NCBI GenBank assembly: GCA_948567375.1
Contig: OX419755.1
Coordinates: 2,795,001-2,859,000, forward strand
Length of the DNA: 64,000 nucleotides
Source of the DNA: Lunularia cruciata
Taxonomy: Eukaryota > Streptophyta > Marchantiopsida > Lunulariales > Lunulariaceae
Direction: 5' to 3'
Shown: piece after piece, positions 52,831 through 63,376 of the stretch
Numbering within the stretch: the first letter of the stretch is position 1
Layout of the letters: the number at the start of each line of letters is the position of its first letter
Position numbers and translations under genes: made by a program
The notes under the pieces: generated by a model
What the model was told of the DNA's origin: nothing
Seen by the model: only the letters and a program-made list of their open reading frames with translations
Database searches by the model: none

Positions 52831-53168
52831 GTGAGCCCTGTGCCTATCGAGACAATTCAAGCACATGTTGGGGGTGATGGACCGAGTGGACATGGTATTC
52901 TTGGGACACAGCCAGTAGATACTAGGGAGAACAATCTATTTGGAGTCCATCTAGGTGAGCATGGGCTACTTGGATTACACCCTTGGTCCACTTGGGATGC
53001 AACTAGAGGACGTGTGGAGCTTGCAGCCATGGTGGAGGGAGTTTTTCACACAAAGGTTGGGACCTCTAGTGGTCGGGAGCATGACACTATTGCTCCCAAG
53101 GGTCCAGTGTAGTAGCCAGTCAATACGTCTTCCACTCCTACTACAGTTATAGAGGATACTTGGGAGCC
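52831..53168 (+). other. Linker between methyltransferase and RT
   Basis: An open frame (52831-53112) rich in Gly, His and Thr without recognised motifs. It ends at a TAG and probably belonged to the polyprotein. Confidence 0.4.
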
Positions 53169-54235
53169 AGATCTTGGACCCAAGCTTACTAGAGAGGAAA
53201 GACGGAGGGTTTGGAGGTTCTTGAGGAGCCACACGAGTTGTTTTGCCTTTAGTATGAAGGATTTGGGTGCTCTAAAGGGACTTGGTATATGGATTGAGCT
53301 GACTAGCGATACACCAGTTTTCCGACGTCCTTATCGATATAGTGAGATGGAGAGGACATTGATTCAGAGCCGGAGTAGTGACCTTTTTGAGGTTGGTTTG
53401 GTGGAGATTTCACATGGAGAGTATACATCAATGATAGTGATGCCAGCCAAAAAGGATATGCATGGCAACTACACAGATAGGCAGATGTGTGGAGATTACC
53501 ATCCTATCAACCGACAGACTAGGGCTGATGGGTATGCCATGGCTACACCAGAGGAGACTTTTGATGCGATTAGGCATGCAAAGGTCTTTAGTACTTTGGA
53601 TCTTTGAGAGGGATATCATTAGTTGCCGATCAAGGAGGAGGATAAATCCAAGACAACATTATGGGCTATTGATCCTCACGGCAAGGATGTGTTACATCAG
53701 TGGAGGTCCTTACCATTTGGGTTAAAGAATGCTCTTGCTGAGTTCTAGAGGGTCATGGATAGGATCCTAGTTGGATTGGATTTTGCTCGGTGCTATATTG
53801 ATGACATTTTGGTCTATAGTACTATTGTGGAGGAGCATGAGAGATAGTTGTTGGAGGTGTTTGAGAGGTTGAGATCTCATGGACTCAAATTACATCCTAG
53901 GAAGTGTAGGTTCTTCCATAAGTAGGTTGAGTATTTGGGTCACACTATCTACTCTGGAGGACTTGGTGTTCAGTTGACCAAGGTGGAAGCTATTGCATGT
54001 ATTCCTCGGCCTACAGATGTGAACAGAGTGCGAGCATTCCTTGGGTTGGCAAACTTCTATCACCACTATGTTAGAGGATTTAGTGCCATTGCCAAGGCCT
54101 TGACAAAGCTGAACAAGCTCACACAAGAGTGGTGTTGGGGAGATGAGCAAGAGAGCTTTTGTAGAGCCCAAGGAGAGGTTGACATCTGCTCCTATTTTGA
54201 GGAGACCAATAAGAGGACGACCATTTTAGGTTCAT
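53169..54235 (+). pseudogene. Gypsy reverse transcriptase, many TAG stops
   Basis: The frame from about 53180 reads LTREERRRVWRFLRSHTSCF, then RPYRYSEMERTLI and the RT blocks: SMIVMPAKKD, CGDYHPINRQT, FSTLDL, LPFGLKNALAEF, CYIDDILVYS (YxDD at about 53793-53804), LKLHPRKCRFF and YLGH. RNase H connection blocks FLGLANFYHHYVRGFSAIAK follow. Stops in this frame: TGA 53605, TAG 53620, TAG 53746, TAG 53845, TAG 53923. Each TAG sits where the family has Gln (GYH*LP, AEF*RV, ER*LL, HK*VEYLG); the TGA sits where Arg (CGA) is usual. The catalytic aspartates remain. A frameshift at about 54140-54230 separates it from RNase H. Confidence 0.9.
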
Positions 54236-54640
54236 ACTGATTGGAGTATGTTGGGGCTTGGAGCGGTGCTCACCCAACATGATGATGAGGAGAAGGAGTT
54301 TGTGGTGGCCTATGCTAGTCACTCCAACAATTCAGTGGAGGCAAAGTATAGTTCATATGAGGGAGATTGCTTGGCAGCAGTTTGGGCAGTAGCACATTTC
54401 CGATATTACCTATTTGTCAACCCCTTCACTCTCATCATTGATCATTAGCCACTGAAGTAGTTGATGGAGTCAAACAAGCTTTCAAGGAAGCTTGCACAAT
54501 GGGCTCTGATTTTAGAGGAGTATGATTTCACGGTTGTTCATAGACTTGGAGTGGTGAACCATGATGCAAATGGGTTGAGTAGAAACCCATGTCCCAGCCA
54601 GCAGGATCAGACCGGAACACATGGCATGGTGAGACAAATG
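54236..54640 (+). pseudogene. RNase H domain
   Basis: DWSMLGLGAVLTQHD at 54238-54282 begins the gypsy RNase H (first catalytic Asp present; 'DAS..G.GAVL.Q'). Then EFVVAYASHSNNSVEAKYSS and EGDCLAAVWAVAHFRYYLF (Glu present), TLIIDH followed by TAG at 54446 and 54458 (both expected Gln in 'TDHQPLKQLM'), then RKLAQWALILEEYDFTVVHR and NHDANGLSRNP. It would remove the RNA template strand. Only two stops break it. Confidence 0.9.
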
Positions 54641-54894
54641 AGGAGATGGTGCTAGGTTGGCATGCATTGGCCTTTCTGTATATATTTTCAAAGGCTTTGG
54701 TGGTATCTCTCTTAGCATATTCAGGAGGAGTTATTGAGGTCATAGATCCAGAGAGTAAAGATATTGGTACAGTTCAACAAGACATTCATGATGATGTCTT
54801 AGTGATGGACTATCTTTGCATTGGTGTTGTGGGTGGCACAGTTGGGGCCAAGGAGAGAGACCGAGTTCTTCAGCGAGCTTGACGGTTCAGATTG

Positions 54895-56050
54895 GAGGGC
54901 GGACACCTTTTGCGTGTATGGGAGGATGGTAGAGTGCGAGTAGTACCACTTCTATTTAGAGACCACAGTTGGTCCGTCAGGTTCATGAGGAGCTAGGACA
55001 TTTTGGAGTAAAGCATACATATAGCTTACTCCAGAGTCATTATTGGTGGCGCGGTATGCAGACCGAGGTACAATAGTTTGTTGCTAGGTGTGTGGTTTGT
55101 GACCAAGTTAGAGCATCATTCAATGCTCCTATGCCACAGTTAAACCCATTACCTATCATGGGATTGGGTTACCGTTGGAGTTTGGACTTCATTGGACCTT
55201 TATCGCTGACTATGAGACATCATCGGTATGTTTTGGTGATGGTGGAGCACTTCTCCAAGTGGATTGAGTTGGTGGTACTTCCTAACAAGTCTAGTGAAGG
55301 GACAACTTACTTGTTCCTGGATCAAGGTCTTAGTCATTTTGGTGCACCAGCCAAGGTTTTGACTGATCAAGGTATAGAGTTCTTGGGGGAGTTTCAGGTC
55401 TTGTGTGACAAGGCTTTGATTGATCACCGTACTACCTCCCGAGCTCACCCTGAGGCAAATGGCTTAGTAGAGAGAGTGGTTTAGACGGTGAAGAGAGGAT
55501 TGCAAAAGTATGGTTTGCAAAGAGGCCACTTGGGAGATTGGGATCTCCAATTACCTTGGTTGGCCATGGGCTATCGTTTCAGCTGGCAAGCCTCTTTAGC
55601 ATCCTTCTCTTTGTACTTTCTACTCTATGGATGAGATCTAGATTTACCTACAGCCATTTGTCAAGATGCTTCTGTAGTTTTGGACTTGGATGACCCCGAT
55701 GTATGGATGAGTGCATGTTCTCAATGGGCAGAGATCCTTTGGAGAGTGATGCCGATGGCCTTTGAGAACTTGGCGATTGCTCAGCATAGAGATACTTTAT
55801 GCTATGCTACCATTTGAGGAGGAGGTTATAGACCCTCAATCCGTCAATTTCATTCAAGAGACTATGTATATTTACAGCAGACAACACCGACGATACTTGA
55901 TGTTTTGACAGTCCGCACTATCTTGAGAGTGCGTGAGGTTTTGCCATCTGGAGTCCTTGTGTTAGAAGGACATGATGGTGTTGTTTGGAAAGATCATGTG
56001 CGCAATTGTGCGCCATGCCACCTCCCAAACATTGATGGTACTATGGACCC
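54895..56050 (+). pseudogene. Gypsy integrase with intact D-D-E residues
   Basis: The HHCC zinc finger is at about 54980-55110 (HEELGHFGVKHTYSLL...CVVCDQ; a TAG at 55074 replaces Gln). The catalytic core is at 55160-55484: SLDFIGPL (Asp), VLTDQGIEFLGEF (Asp) and AHPEANGLVERVV (Glu), ending at a TAG (55482) where Gln is expected in N-Q-T. A C-terminal SH3-like segment follows at 55905-56035 (TILRVREVLPSGVLVLEGHD, then DHVRNCAPCHLPN). The middle (55485-55900) is split by stops but still reads as integrase (LPWLAMGYRFSWQASLASFS). It joins element DNA to the chromosome. Confidence 0.9.
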
Positions 56051-56078
56051 AAGCTTGGCACTTGTATGTGCAGGCTTG

Positions 56079-56175
56079 AGGTGTATGTTATGTGGCTCTT
56101 TTGGTGGAGCTGTTACTATGTTAGTGTGTGATAGCTATTTGAGAGGATGGCATAAGGTATGTATGACTCCTCCTA
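56079..56175 (+). pseudogene. PHD-finger-like zinc motif after integrase
   Basis: In frame with the integrase tail, residues CMLCGSFGGAVTMLVCDSYL then RGWHKVCMTPP fit the PHD pattern C-x2-C-x(n)-C-D-x-C-x4-G-W-H-x2-C-x-x-P. The fourth zinc ligand is Tyr (TAT) instead of Cys (TGT), a single G-to-A change. PHD fingers bind histone H3 tails, so the domain could have guided integration or read chromatin. It lies where other gypsy elements carry a chromodomain. The final Cys pair (W-x-C-x2-C) is not visible: the frame ends at a TGA 30 bases later. Confidence 0.65.
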
Positions 56176-56342
56176 GATGTACTTGACCTATAGCTAGTTC
56201 ATTCTTTATATGGTATAGATTGCAGACAGGCAACTAACAATGGGGCTCCATAGCACCGGCCTCCTGATCTTTGCCCATTATAGGGTATACCATATACTTA
56301 GAGTAGATGGCTATCTAGAGTTAGAGCAACCTAACCGCCAGC

Positions 56343-56354
56343 TAGGGGGGCGAT
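56343..56354 (+). promoter_or_regulatory. Polypurine tract
   Basis: TAGGGGGGCGAT immediately precedes TGTGGCACTTT and so marks the true LTR start at 56355. Confidence 0.7.
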
Positions 56355-56910
56355 TGTGGCACTTTAGAATCTATGTATGCCTTATGTGTGAGTTGTGCTT
56401 CTATAGTGTATGATGTTGATAGTGATGTATGTTTTGTAGCAATGTATATACACATGACATCTATCATGCCATTTGTATTGTTGCATCTAGATGCTCAAAC
56501 ACTGGAGTTCCAAAGATAGTAGTTAGAGTTATTTTAGCAGTTTCTCAAAGACTACTTTCTGATGGTCAGATTTTGTGTTTGGGGTACTGACTTCATGATG
56601 GGGCCCACCGTCACTTTGCACCGTTTGCACCATCGAGTGTGCCATCATTAGGACCGTTAGGGTTCAGACCTAGCTCAAGTCCAGGGGGTATAATTTTGAA
56701 GTGCAGCTCCAGAGAGCTCACTTCTCTGATGTTGAGCCTTCGAGTTCTTGGCTATGGTGGACAGAGGTCGGCAAGTGTCACCTGGATTTTCTTAGCTAGA
56801 GTGGATGTGGCTTGACTGTAATCGGTGCCTAGTTGTTGGCAGTTTATAGAGTGACAAATCAAGTATTGATCTGAGTTGAGTTGAGTTGAGAGTGGTAAAA
56901 ATCTGATTAT
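56355..56910 (+). repeat. Complete 3' LTR
   Basis: Starts TGTGGCACTTT after the polypurine tract. The end, ATCTGATTAT, aligns with ATCTAATTACA of the 5' copy. The last two-thirds match 46707-47152. Confidence 0.8.
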
Positions 56911-57013
56911 TGTGGCACTTTAGAGTCTATGTATGACTTATGTGTGAGTTGTGCTTCTATAGTGTATGATGTTGACAACAATATATGTTGTGTAGCAATG
57001 TATATACGCACGA
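56911..57013 (+). repeat. Extra partial LTR (first ~103 bases)
   Basis: TGTGGCACTTTAGAGTCTAT begins a second LTR directly after the complete one; it stops at TATATACGCACGA where the target duplication starts. It matches 56355-56461. Confidence 0.85.
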
Positions 57014-57645
57014 CAAGGAAGCTCCACCATAGGATTAGGTACATGGATAGGTGACATGTCTGCAAGCTCCACCCTTAGATTACTTGCTTGGATGGGTGAC
57101 ATATCGGTCCTGGTCCCATCTGGTTGGTCAAATAGGCTTTGACCGGAAGGAATCATTTAGGGAATCTTCTTATAGGAATCTCAAAATCATGTGGGTGAGA
57201 TACCATTGGAAAGCTTTCAAAGAGAAAAAGCAGGGAGAGGGAAGGACAACCTATCCTCTCTAGGGAGGGAGGGGGAATCCACACATTTTTCAGGCCTAAT
57301 CTATCCGTTTAGGCCTTCAAAATTGCCTCTAAAGTTTTTAGGCCTATTTTGGCTTTTGCCCTATTAGTATAAGTGCTATTTTGGTGAAAACTCTTTCTGG
57401 TCTATGTTCTCCATCATGTGTAACATTCTTCTAGATGTCACCACCCCAAGTTTCACCTCTAGATCATATGCCTAGCTATTGATTCTAAAGTTTCCAAGCA
57501 CGTTTCAATTTCTGGCCTATTAGTAGAAGTACTCTTTTGGTGATACCTCTAGCTTATCTACTTAGTCCCTCGTGTATAACATTCTTACAAATGTTACCAA
57601 ACCAAATTTCATCTCTAGATCATCTATCTAGCTATGGGTATTACA

Positions 57646-57990
57646 AACCTCCTCCCTTTTAAGATGCAATGTCCTCGTCGCAAAATTATTGATCAAAAGA
57701 TTTCACTAACATTGGTGCGGGAGTCAAGTTGGCTGCTGGCTCCCATCTTGCCTCATACAAGGCATACCCTTTCCAATGTACTTGGTATTCCACATGTGGA
57801 TGGCAAGTACTTTGGATGCGCTTTTGGAAAATGCGTTCAACTTTATACTCCTATATGTCATCAACCATGGAGAGTGGACTTCTTGGAGAGGATGAGATTG
57901 TATATAACATTGGAGGTGTAAAGAAGGAGGTTTATATCCATGAGAGGGAAAAACAAGGAGAGCTTGCACATGATGTGTAACCTGGTGCAT
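57646..57990 (-). pseudogene. Chromovirus chromodomain and polypurine tract, minus strand
   Basis: Just right of the interrupted LTR, the minus strand reads a purine tract and, upstream of it at about 57870-57720, EYKVERIFQKRI...VEYQVHWKGYALYEARWEPA-type residues. This is a well-preserved chromodomain with cage residues Y/W/W. It is preceded by a TAG (DDI*EYKV). A DEDIA-like tail at about 57670 completes the usual end of a chromovirus polyprotein. The remainder of the element is not recognisable beyond about 57990. Confidence 0.8.
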
Positions 57991-58505
57991 GAGAGTTTAG
58001 TTTTAGTTAAGTGCACCTTTGAGTATATGTTAGGTAACCCTATGCACATATTTGTCAATTTTGAGATTTATATACATTGTTTTGTTATTGCAAACTCCTA
58101 GATAACTCTTCTTTGTATTCATGGTATTGTTTGTTGGATTGATATGGTGTGACAAATTGTGTATAGGTGCATCTCATGATGTTAGACAGTCTAGTCTACA
58201 TGCGCACCTTGATGATCATACTCCTCAAAGATAGCAAGGAGAGAGCGAAAGGATATAGAGTTCAAGAGATATGGTTTATGAGAGAGTTTTCCATTACTAT
58301 AGGACTATTGGAGAAGACTAGGAGGGAAGTACATGAGGCGATTGCTCAGCTAGATCCTCTCAGGGTAGCATATGAGGATGTTTGCCAATAGGCTAAAGAG
58401 TGGTTAGAGGAAAATATTTTACATTATCCTTGGAGGTTTCTCCTAAAGGAGGTAAGGACTCAATAAGATCATGATGTTGACCTCTATGGTGTGATGGGGG
58501 CTTAG

Positions 58506-58650
58506 AGAAATGCTAGTTTAGTTGATTTGGGAGCTCAGACCCAGATCAAGGCTTTGTTTACATATACAAGGGCTCAAAAAAATGCTAGTTTAGTTTACAT
58601 GGGGGTTTAGACCCAAAGCAAGGCTTTGTTTACATATATAGGGACTTAGA
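58506..58650 (+). repeat. Tandem duplication, about 72-base unit
   Basis: Two units share AAATGCTAGTTTAGTT, AGACCCA, CAAGGCTTTGTTTACATATA and GGGCT/GGGACT. Confidence 0.8.
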
Positions 58651-58700
58651 CCCATTTAGAGAGTCCATTTAGAGATCCTACCATAGATAGAGACTCCCTT

Positions 58701-58792
58701 ACACCACCACCACCACCACCACCACACATCATGGTGTGTGTGGTGGTGTAGGGGGGGGGGCTCCCCTACACCCCTACACCACCACATATTGT
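58701..58792. repeat. CAC tract with inverted partner and G-run
   Basis: (CAC)n at about 58703-58725 is followed at once by TGTGTGTGGTGGTGTAG, which can fold back on it, then a G10 run and a second CTACACCACCACA. Such sequence can form hairpins or G-rich structures. Confidence 0.75.
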
Positions 58793-60559
58793 AGGTTCTT
58801 CATCCGGAGTGCATCATAACGGATCAAGCAAACAGAGTTGGGTTTTAAGCAACAGGAACAAGGTTGAAATCTAGAGACTACTACTCCATCATATGGGAAA
58901 GATCTTCTTTGCAAGCTACTTGATCCAATTTGACCTGGTTCACTTTGGTAGGTGGCCCAAGAGAGGTTCCGTATTTGAATTTGAGAGAGGATATTGTATC
59001 ATAGAGACCTCACATCAAGGATGATATTGCATTCCCTATAAGTTTTTTGGGTACTTACCACAAGTGCTTGTGGCTTCAAGAGCAAAAGGCATTTTTGAGC
59101 AATGAGGACTCACTCATTTGAGAGAGAAGATAAGTTTATCTAGATCATTCATTCCTTATATCATTTTCCATACAAATTTGAGGAAGAAGATTCTAGTGTT
59201 AGATTTGAGTTATATAGCAATTGTGAGAGATCCTAATAGATCTCATTTCTTGGAGTGGTGTTTTAAGACAATGAGGAGAGGATGACAATATTTTTCCACA
59301 AGTAGTTCTTTATGGTATATTCTACAGCCTAGCATTAGAGAGTTTATGGAGTATTTATGTCTCACTTTGAGGTGATTATATGGACTAGTGGTCCAAAGTG
59401 CAATGTGGAGACCCTATTGCATTCTATGTGGGAACTTGTTCACCTACCAACAAGAATTTGCACTGGTTTACATGTGATGGCATGCCTCACCAAGACGGAT
59501 GGATGTTTTGATGAGTTTAGAGGTTTTATGGTTAGACCATATAGTACTTTTACCTCATTAGGTTTATCTATCCAAGATATATTATTTGTGGATGGAGTAG
59601 CTCTTCTTTATTGTAGGAACCATCTTCATGGAGCTATACATCCTCCACCTTTTTCATCGATGGATATAGTAATTTGTGCAATTCATTATTTCAGCTCCTT
59701 GTCTTGCCTCTAGATATATTCAAGGCTTCCACAACTCCAGCCATTAGTTTCCTAGAGTAGGAATGGACAAGTGGTAGATTGAGGGAGAGCATTTAGTGAG
59801 CCTCCAATGTGTGCTTGAGAGAAGTGATAGATGAGTTGCTATAGTCCTTTTTTTATTAAACCTACTTTATATTGGATTTTACATGATGCATTTAGAGATA
59901 TGCACACTAGACCTTAGGCATGGTCTTGAGTGCCTTGATATTTTGTAGACCTTTTCTTGTTGCATATACTTTTATATATTGGGCATACAAACTTGCAATA
60001 TTGATGGACACTATTTATGTTAACATGTTTAAAGCGTTGTATTGTATCAACTTGACAATGGAGAGTGTAGAGTATATTCACATGTACATGTTTGGTTGAA
60101 CTCATGCAGTCCATGCAAACCACCATATGTTTGCACGGTCTGCATGGGTTGAACCAAACAAATTTATTTTGCTCTATGCCAACAAAGTGTTTGGATATGG
60201 ATAGTGGGGCTCCCACAATGACAAGATTTAAACATTTGTCAAACCTTGAGTGTGAGAGTGTTGTGTGCTTTGGTAGTTTGTAGTTTTGTAGCTTTGAAGT
60301 TGTCATATTCAGTCTTTTCTTATGTAGTTCTACTATCATAATCTATTATGGGTGAACTCTAGAGAGAATTCTACAACTATCATAATTTATTATGGGCAAA
60401 TTATACAGCTCAATGATTTACATGGAAACATTGAACTAATCATTGCCAAAAAAAGAATAAATATGCATTGTATTGGATACCTATAACAACTTGGTAAACT
60501 TTATATATAACATAAGTTTACATTGAGAATACTAGAGCTCTAAATTATCACACTCTTGC

Positions 60560-61273
60560 CTATTTACTCACTCTCATTCCAACTACCACAAGGAACTAAA
60601 TTTGGATTATATTTGGGTACATGGAACGTGGGGTCCACATTGTAATTGGTACTACAACCACCATAATTATTTGAATCTATATGGAATAACATGATAATAA
60701 TGCATTTAATCTCCTTTGGAGATTTTCTTGCACAAGCTAGTTCAAGTGTCATGGCATAAAAACATTTTGATTTGGAACTCTTCTGCTTTGGACCTGATTT
60801 TCTCTGCCTCTATGATCTTCTCTAACTCTACTTCTCAAGATTTACCATTTGCAATCCATGCTATTTTACATCTCTCCTTGGATTCTATTGATTCAATTCT
60901 TAGTTTGGTGTGAGATGTTAGATCTTGTGACAATGAAGCCAAACCAAGTGTGAGTGTAAGGGCCATCTTGGAAGCTTTCAAGTTCCTTCTCCTCTTTCAA
61001 GAATCAACTTCCTCCTTATTGGATGTTTCTTCAGGATTATCCCGCTCCTCTTTCTCCTTGCATGCATCTCTAGTTGACTCCTCCGTATGGAATTCTTGAC
61101 TCTCTTCCTCTCTTTGATTCTCCTCTTCTCTTGGTGCTCCATTCCCTCTTGAGTGATTCCCTGTTACTTGTGAAGTATGGGGTAATTGCTCGGCTTTGTC
61201 TCTTGTCAAACAAGGACTGTCATCCTTATCTAAAACCCCTTGTCCAGAACTCACAATGACATACATTCACAAC

Positions 61274-61369
<96 letters not shown>

Positions 61370-62279
61370 GCAATCCAAGTGCCATTGGGTGTTTGGGATG
61401 CTAATAGGAATTGATTCTTCAAGAGGATTTTCTCTCATTTTTTCATTTGCCTCCTCTAGTGATGTGATTACAAGGCATGTTCCATCCATGAACCCTACTT
61501 CCTCCTCCATACCACCAATACTAACTGATGCAAGAGGAGATATATTGGCTCTACCTCCAAATTAAATCCATTCTTTGAAAAAATTACAATTATGATTGAG
61601 TTTATCCTTGATTTTTCTCCATCCTTGCTTCAAGTCCTTGTTGGTGAGACCCTCCCTAGTGCAATTCCTTTTTCATTCTTGAGTATCTTTGTATGATTTC
61701 ACGTATAAAGCCTATTTGCCCATTTTTTTTGTAAAGCTTATCACCATTTATGGAGGATGGAAATCCTCACCCGTGCCAAACCCAGTAAGTGGCCATGTAG
61801 CTGAATGCTGTGTTTTTTTATAGCGTTTTTACTATTTCCTCCATGGATCTGACTAAAATGCTTAGGATCCTCTAAATAATCAAGTATTTGAGAGTAGTGG
61901 TGATAAGCCATCCTAAATTGGTCATCTTCACCCTTAATTATTTTTGCCCAAACTGCTACTTGGTGGGTGGACAATAACCCATGACCCTCGCCATGTGCTT
62001 GCCCATACACACCCTTTGATCCTTTGCTTGTTGCATTCAAACGTAGAAGTGGGACTGAAGCAACCATCTTCTCAAGTAATTCTTGGAATCAAACAGGCAT
62101 AGGAGGGATGGGAGCAAATTCAGTTTGCAAAGTAGAGTGAATAGGAGATTCATCCATGTTTCTAAAGTATAAGAAGTAAATCTAGATTTTGATTTCAATT
62201 TGCCCGCATGTACTCTATTACTATATTTTGTTGGGATGGTCGGGCAATAGGCGGTGTGTTTACTCACCAATTCCAACAC
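60560..62279 (-). pseudogene. Decayed repeat-borne protein, 'HHYSQILDYLE' family, copy 2
   Basis: Minus strand 62067-61741 carries DDQFRMAYHHYSQILDYLED followed by PKHFSQIHGGNSKNAIKKH, matching the copy at 1173-778. Further along the minus strand are a possible TNKDLKQGWRKIKDKLNHNC helix (about 61650-61580), a Glu/Lys-rich stretch (REEENQREEESQEF at about 61160-61080) and an AEKIRSKAEEFQIKMF-like coil at about 60810-60760. A TA microsatellite (61279-61366) splits it. The product is unknown. The layout (small DNA-binding-like domain followed by charged coil) recalls plant transposon-associated proteins, but I cannot name it. Confidence 0.35.
61279..61366. repeat. (TA)44 microsatellite
   Basis: About 88 bases of uninterrupted TA dinucleotide. 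Open frames through it (IYIYIY) are artefacts. Confidence 0.95.
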
Positions 62280-62999
62280 CTTTGAACAAGAATAACAAAA
62301 TGTTCTAATGGTGTACCACTAGGAACTATTCTAACATGTCTGACATGTCAATCTGCTGGAGGGGTATGATGAGATGCAAGCCCAAGGAGAGGAGACTATG
62401 ATTTCAACATAGTAGAAGGATGCAAGAGGATTTGCAAACCAGATTTAACACGGGGTTTTCCATTACATTCTCTCATAATCCGTCTCTCACTTACATCTGG
62501 CTTAATCCGGGTGGTTAGTGTAACATGGGTGGTTAGAATTAGTTCCAAAGTGCATTGGTAATTAGGTCCCGCATCTTCACAATAAACTAGCCGTAAAATG
62601 TAAAACCAAAACCTCCATTGGTGTTGACCTACTTTTTGGTACCCATAAAAATCTATACTAGACCATTCATTATTGGGACCACTAACTTTTATGAACACTT
62701 GTATAATATTTTATGGAGTTCAAAGCTCTACCCATATAATTTCAAAATTTTGGAATTTGAAACCCTTATTGTTGAAACATCCAGTACAAAAAGTCTTGAA
62801 TTGGAAGTAGGATCTTGTCAAACATGCTCAAGACTTACTATTATGTTATGCATATAAAATCTGGAAGACGAGGGATTGAATCCCTGAATTTTGTCACATT
62901 TAAGGGCCTTAATATCCGAAGAGACTGGGTTTTCCAGATGCAGCGTGATCTTTCTAATATAAAACGTGTCTGGCCAAATTAATGATTCGTATTAGATAT
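62280..62999. other. Gene-free repeat-like sequence
   Basis: No protein or RNA gene recognised. GAGGGATTGAATCCCTGA at about 62869 forms a tiny hairpin. Confidence 0.4.
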
Positions 63000-63376
63000 A
63001 TGTTATTAAAGGAGCATAAAAAACATAGAAAGATACATAATGATTTATTGTCGATTTCAGGAATGTTTCTAGCGACGCAGTGTTAGTAGTGTTGATCTTT
63101 ATCCCTATTGACGACATATGAAATCCCATGGATTTGGATCTTGCAGGGATCAAATTTTTGTTCGTCGAATGACCCACTCAGTGCCATCGGGCAATATTAC
63201 ACTAGGAAAAGTGGTATTACAATGTTTGAGATGATCGAAGAGCAGAATCATTGGGGGTTTTCAGCAATAAGAATGACAAAAACTTGCAGTAATACTACGA
63301 AAAGTGGTATTGCAAAGATTGAGATGATCGAAGAGCAGAATCATTGGGGAGTTTCAGCAATAAGAATGACGGATTT
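63000..63376 (+). repeat. Short form of the 43.2-45.3 kb repeat, with a 93-base tandem duplication
   Basis: 63020-63095 matches 43255-43318 (TGATTTATTGT..ATT.CAGGAATGTTT) and 63113-63260 matches 45195-45350, without the 1.9 kb of RT-like sequence between. AAAAGTGGTATT begins two units at 63207 and 63300; both contain GAGATGATCGAAGAGCAGAA and AGCAATAAGAATGAC. Confidence 0.65.

Larger units (their letters stand above)
46707..57013 (+). mobile_element. Ty3/gypsy retrotransposon with DNA methyltransferase and PHD finger, permuted insertion
   Basis: About 10.3 kb. The order is partial LTR, leader with a tRNA-like sequence, solo LTR of another family, gag with zinc knuckles, protease, a cytosine-5 methyltransferase domain, RT, RNase H, integrase, a C-terminal PHD-like motif, polypurine tract, complete LTR, and a second partial LTR. 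Both ends lie inside an LTR rather than at its TG/CA borders. Flanking CAAGGA (46701-46706, 57014-57019) matches a single CAAGGA in the uninterrupted copy at about 4631-4636, so this is a target duplication. All coding domains contain stops or shifts; the copy is inactive. The LTR pieces differ by perhaps one base in ten, mostly C/T and G/A changes, so the insertion is old. Confidence 0.85.
46572..57645 (-). repeat. Chromovirus LTR interrupted by a 10.3-kb insertion
   Basis: 46572-46706 matches the left part and 57014-57645 the rest of the solo LTR at 4522-5267; it ends GTATTACA at 57645. The right neighbour is a purine tract (minus strand AAAAGGGAGGAGG) and a chromodomain, so this is the 3' LTR of a minus-strand chromovirus. 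CAAGGA is present on both sides of the inserted element. Confidence 0.85.
57991..60440. other. Unrecognised repeat-like sequence
   Basis: Includes two plus-strand open frames that I cannot assign: 58167-58391 (…YRVQEIWFMREFSITIGLLE…) and 59357-59713 (…FEVIIWTSGPKCNVETLLHS…). They may be remnants of one element gene, since the sequence between them also reads in short protein-like pieces, but no family is evident. Contains the tandem repeat and CAC tract listed next. Confidence 0.4.

Noticed and set aside
59357-59713. Resemblance of FEVIIWTSGPKCN to HAD-type phosphatase strands
   Set aside because: Too short, with no catalytic DxDxT before it. Left as an unassigned frame.
61196-61510. Proteins containing IYIYIY on both strands
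   Set aside because: They are translations of the TA microsatellite.
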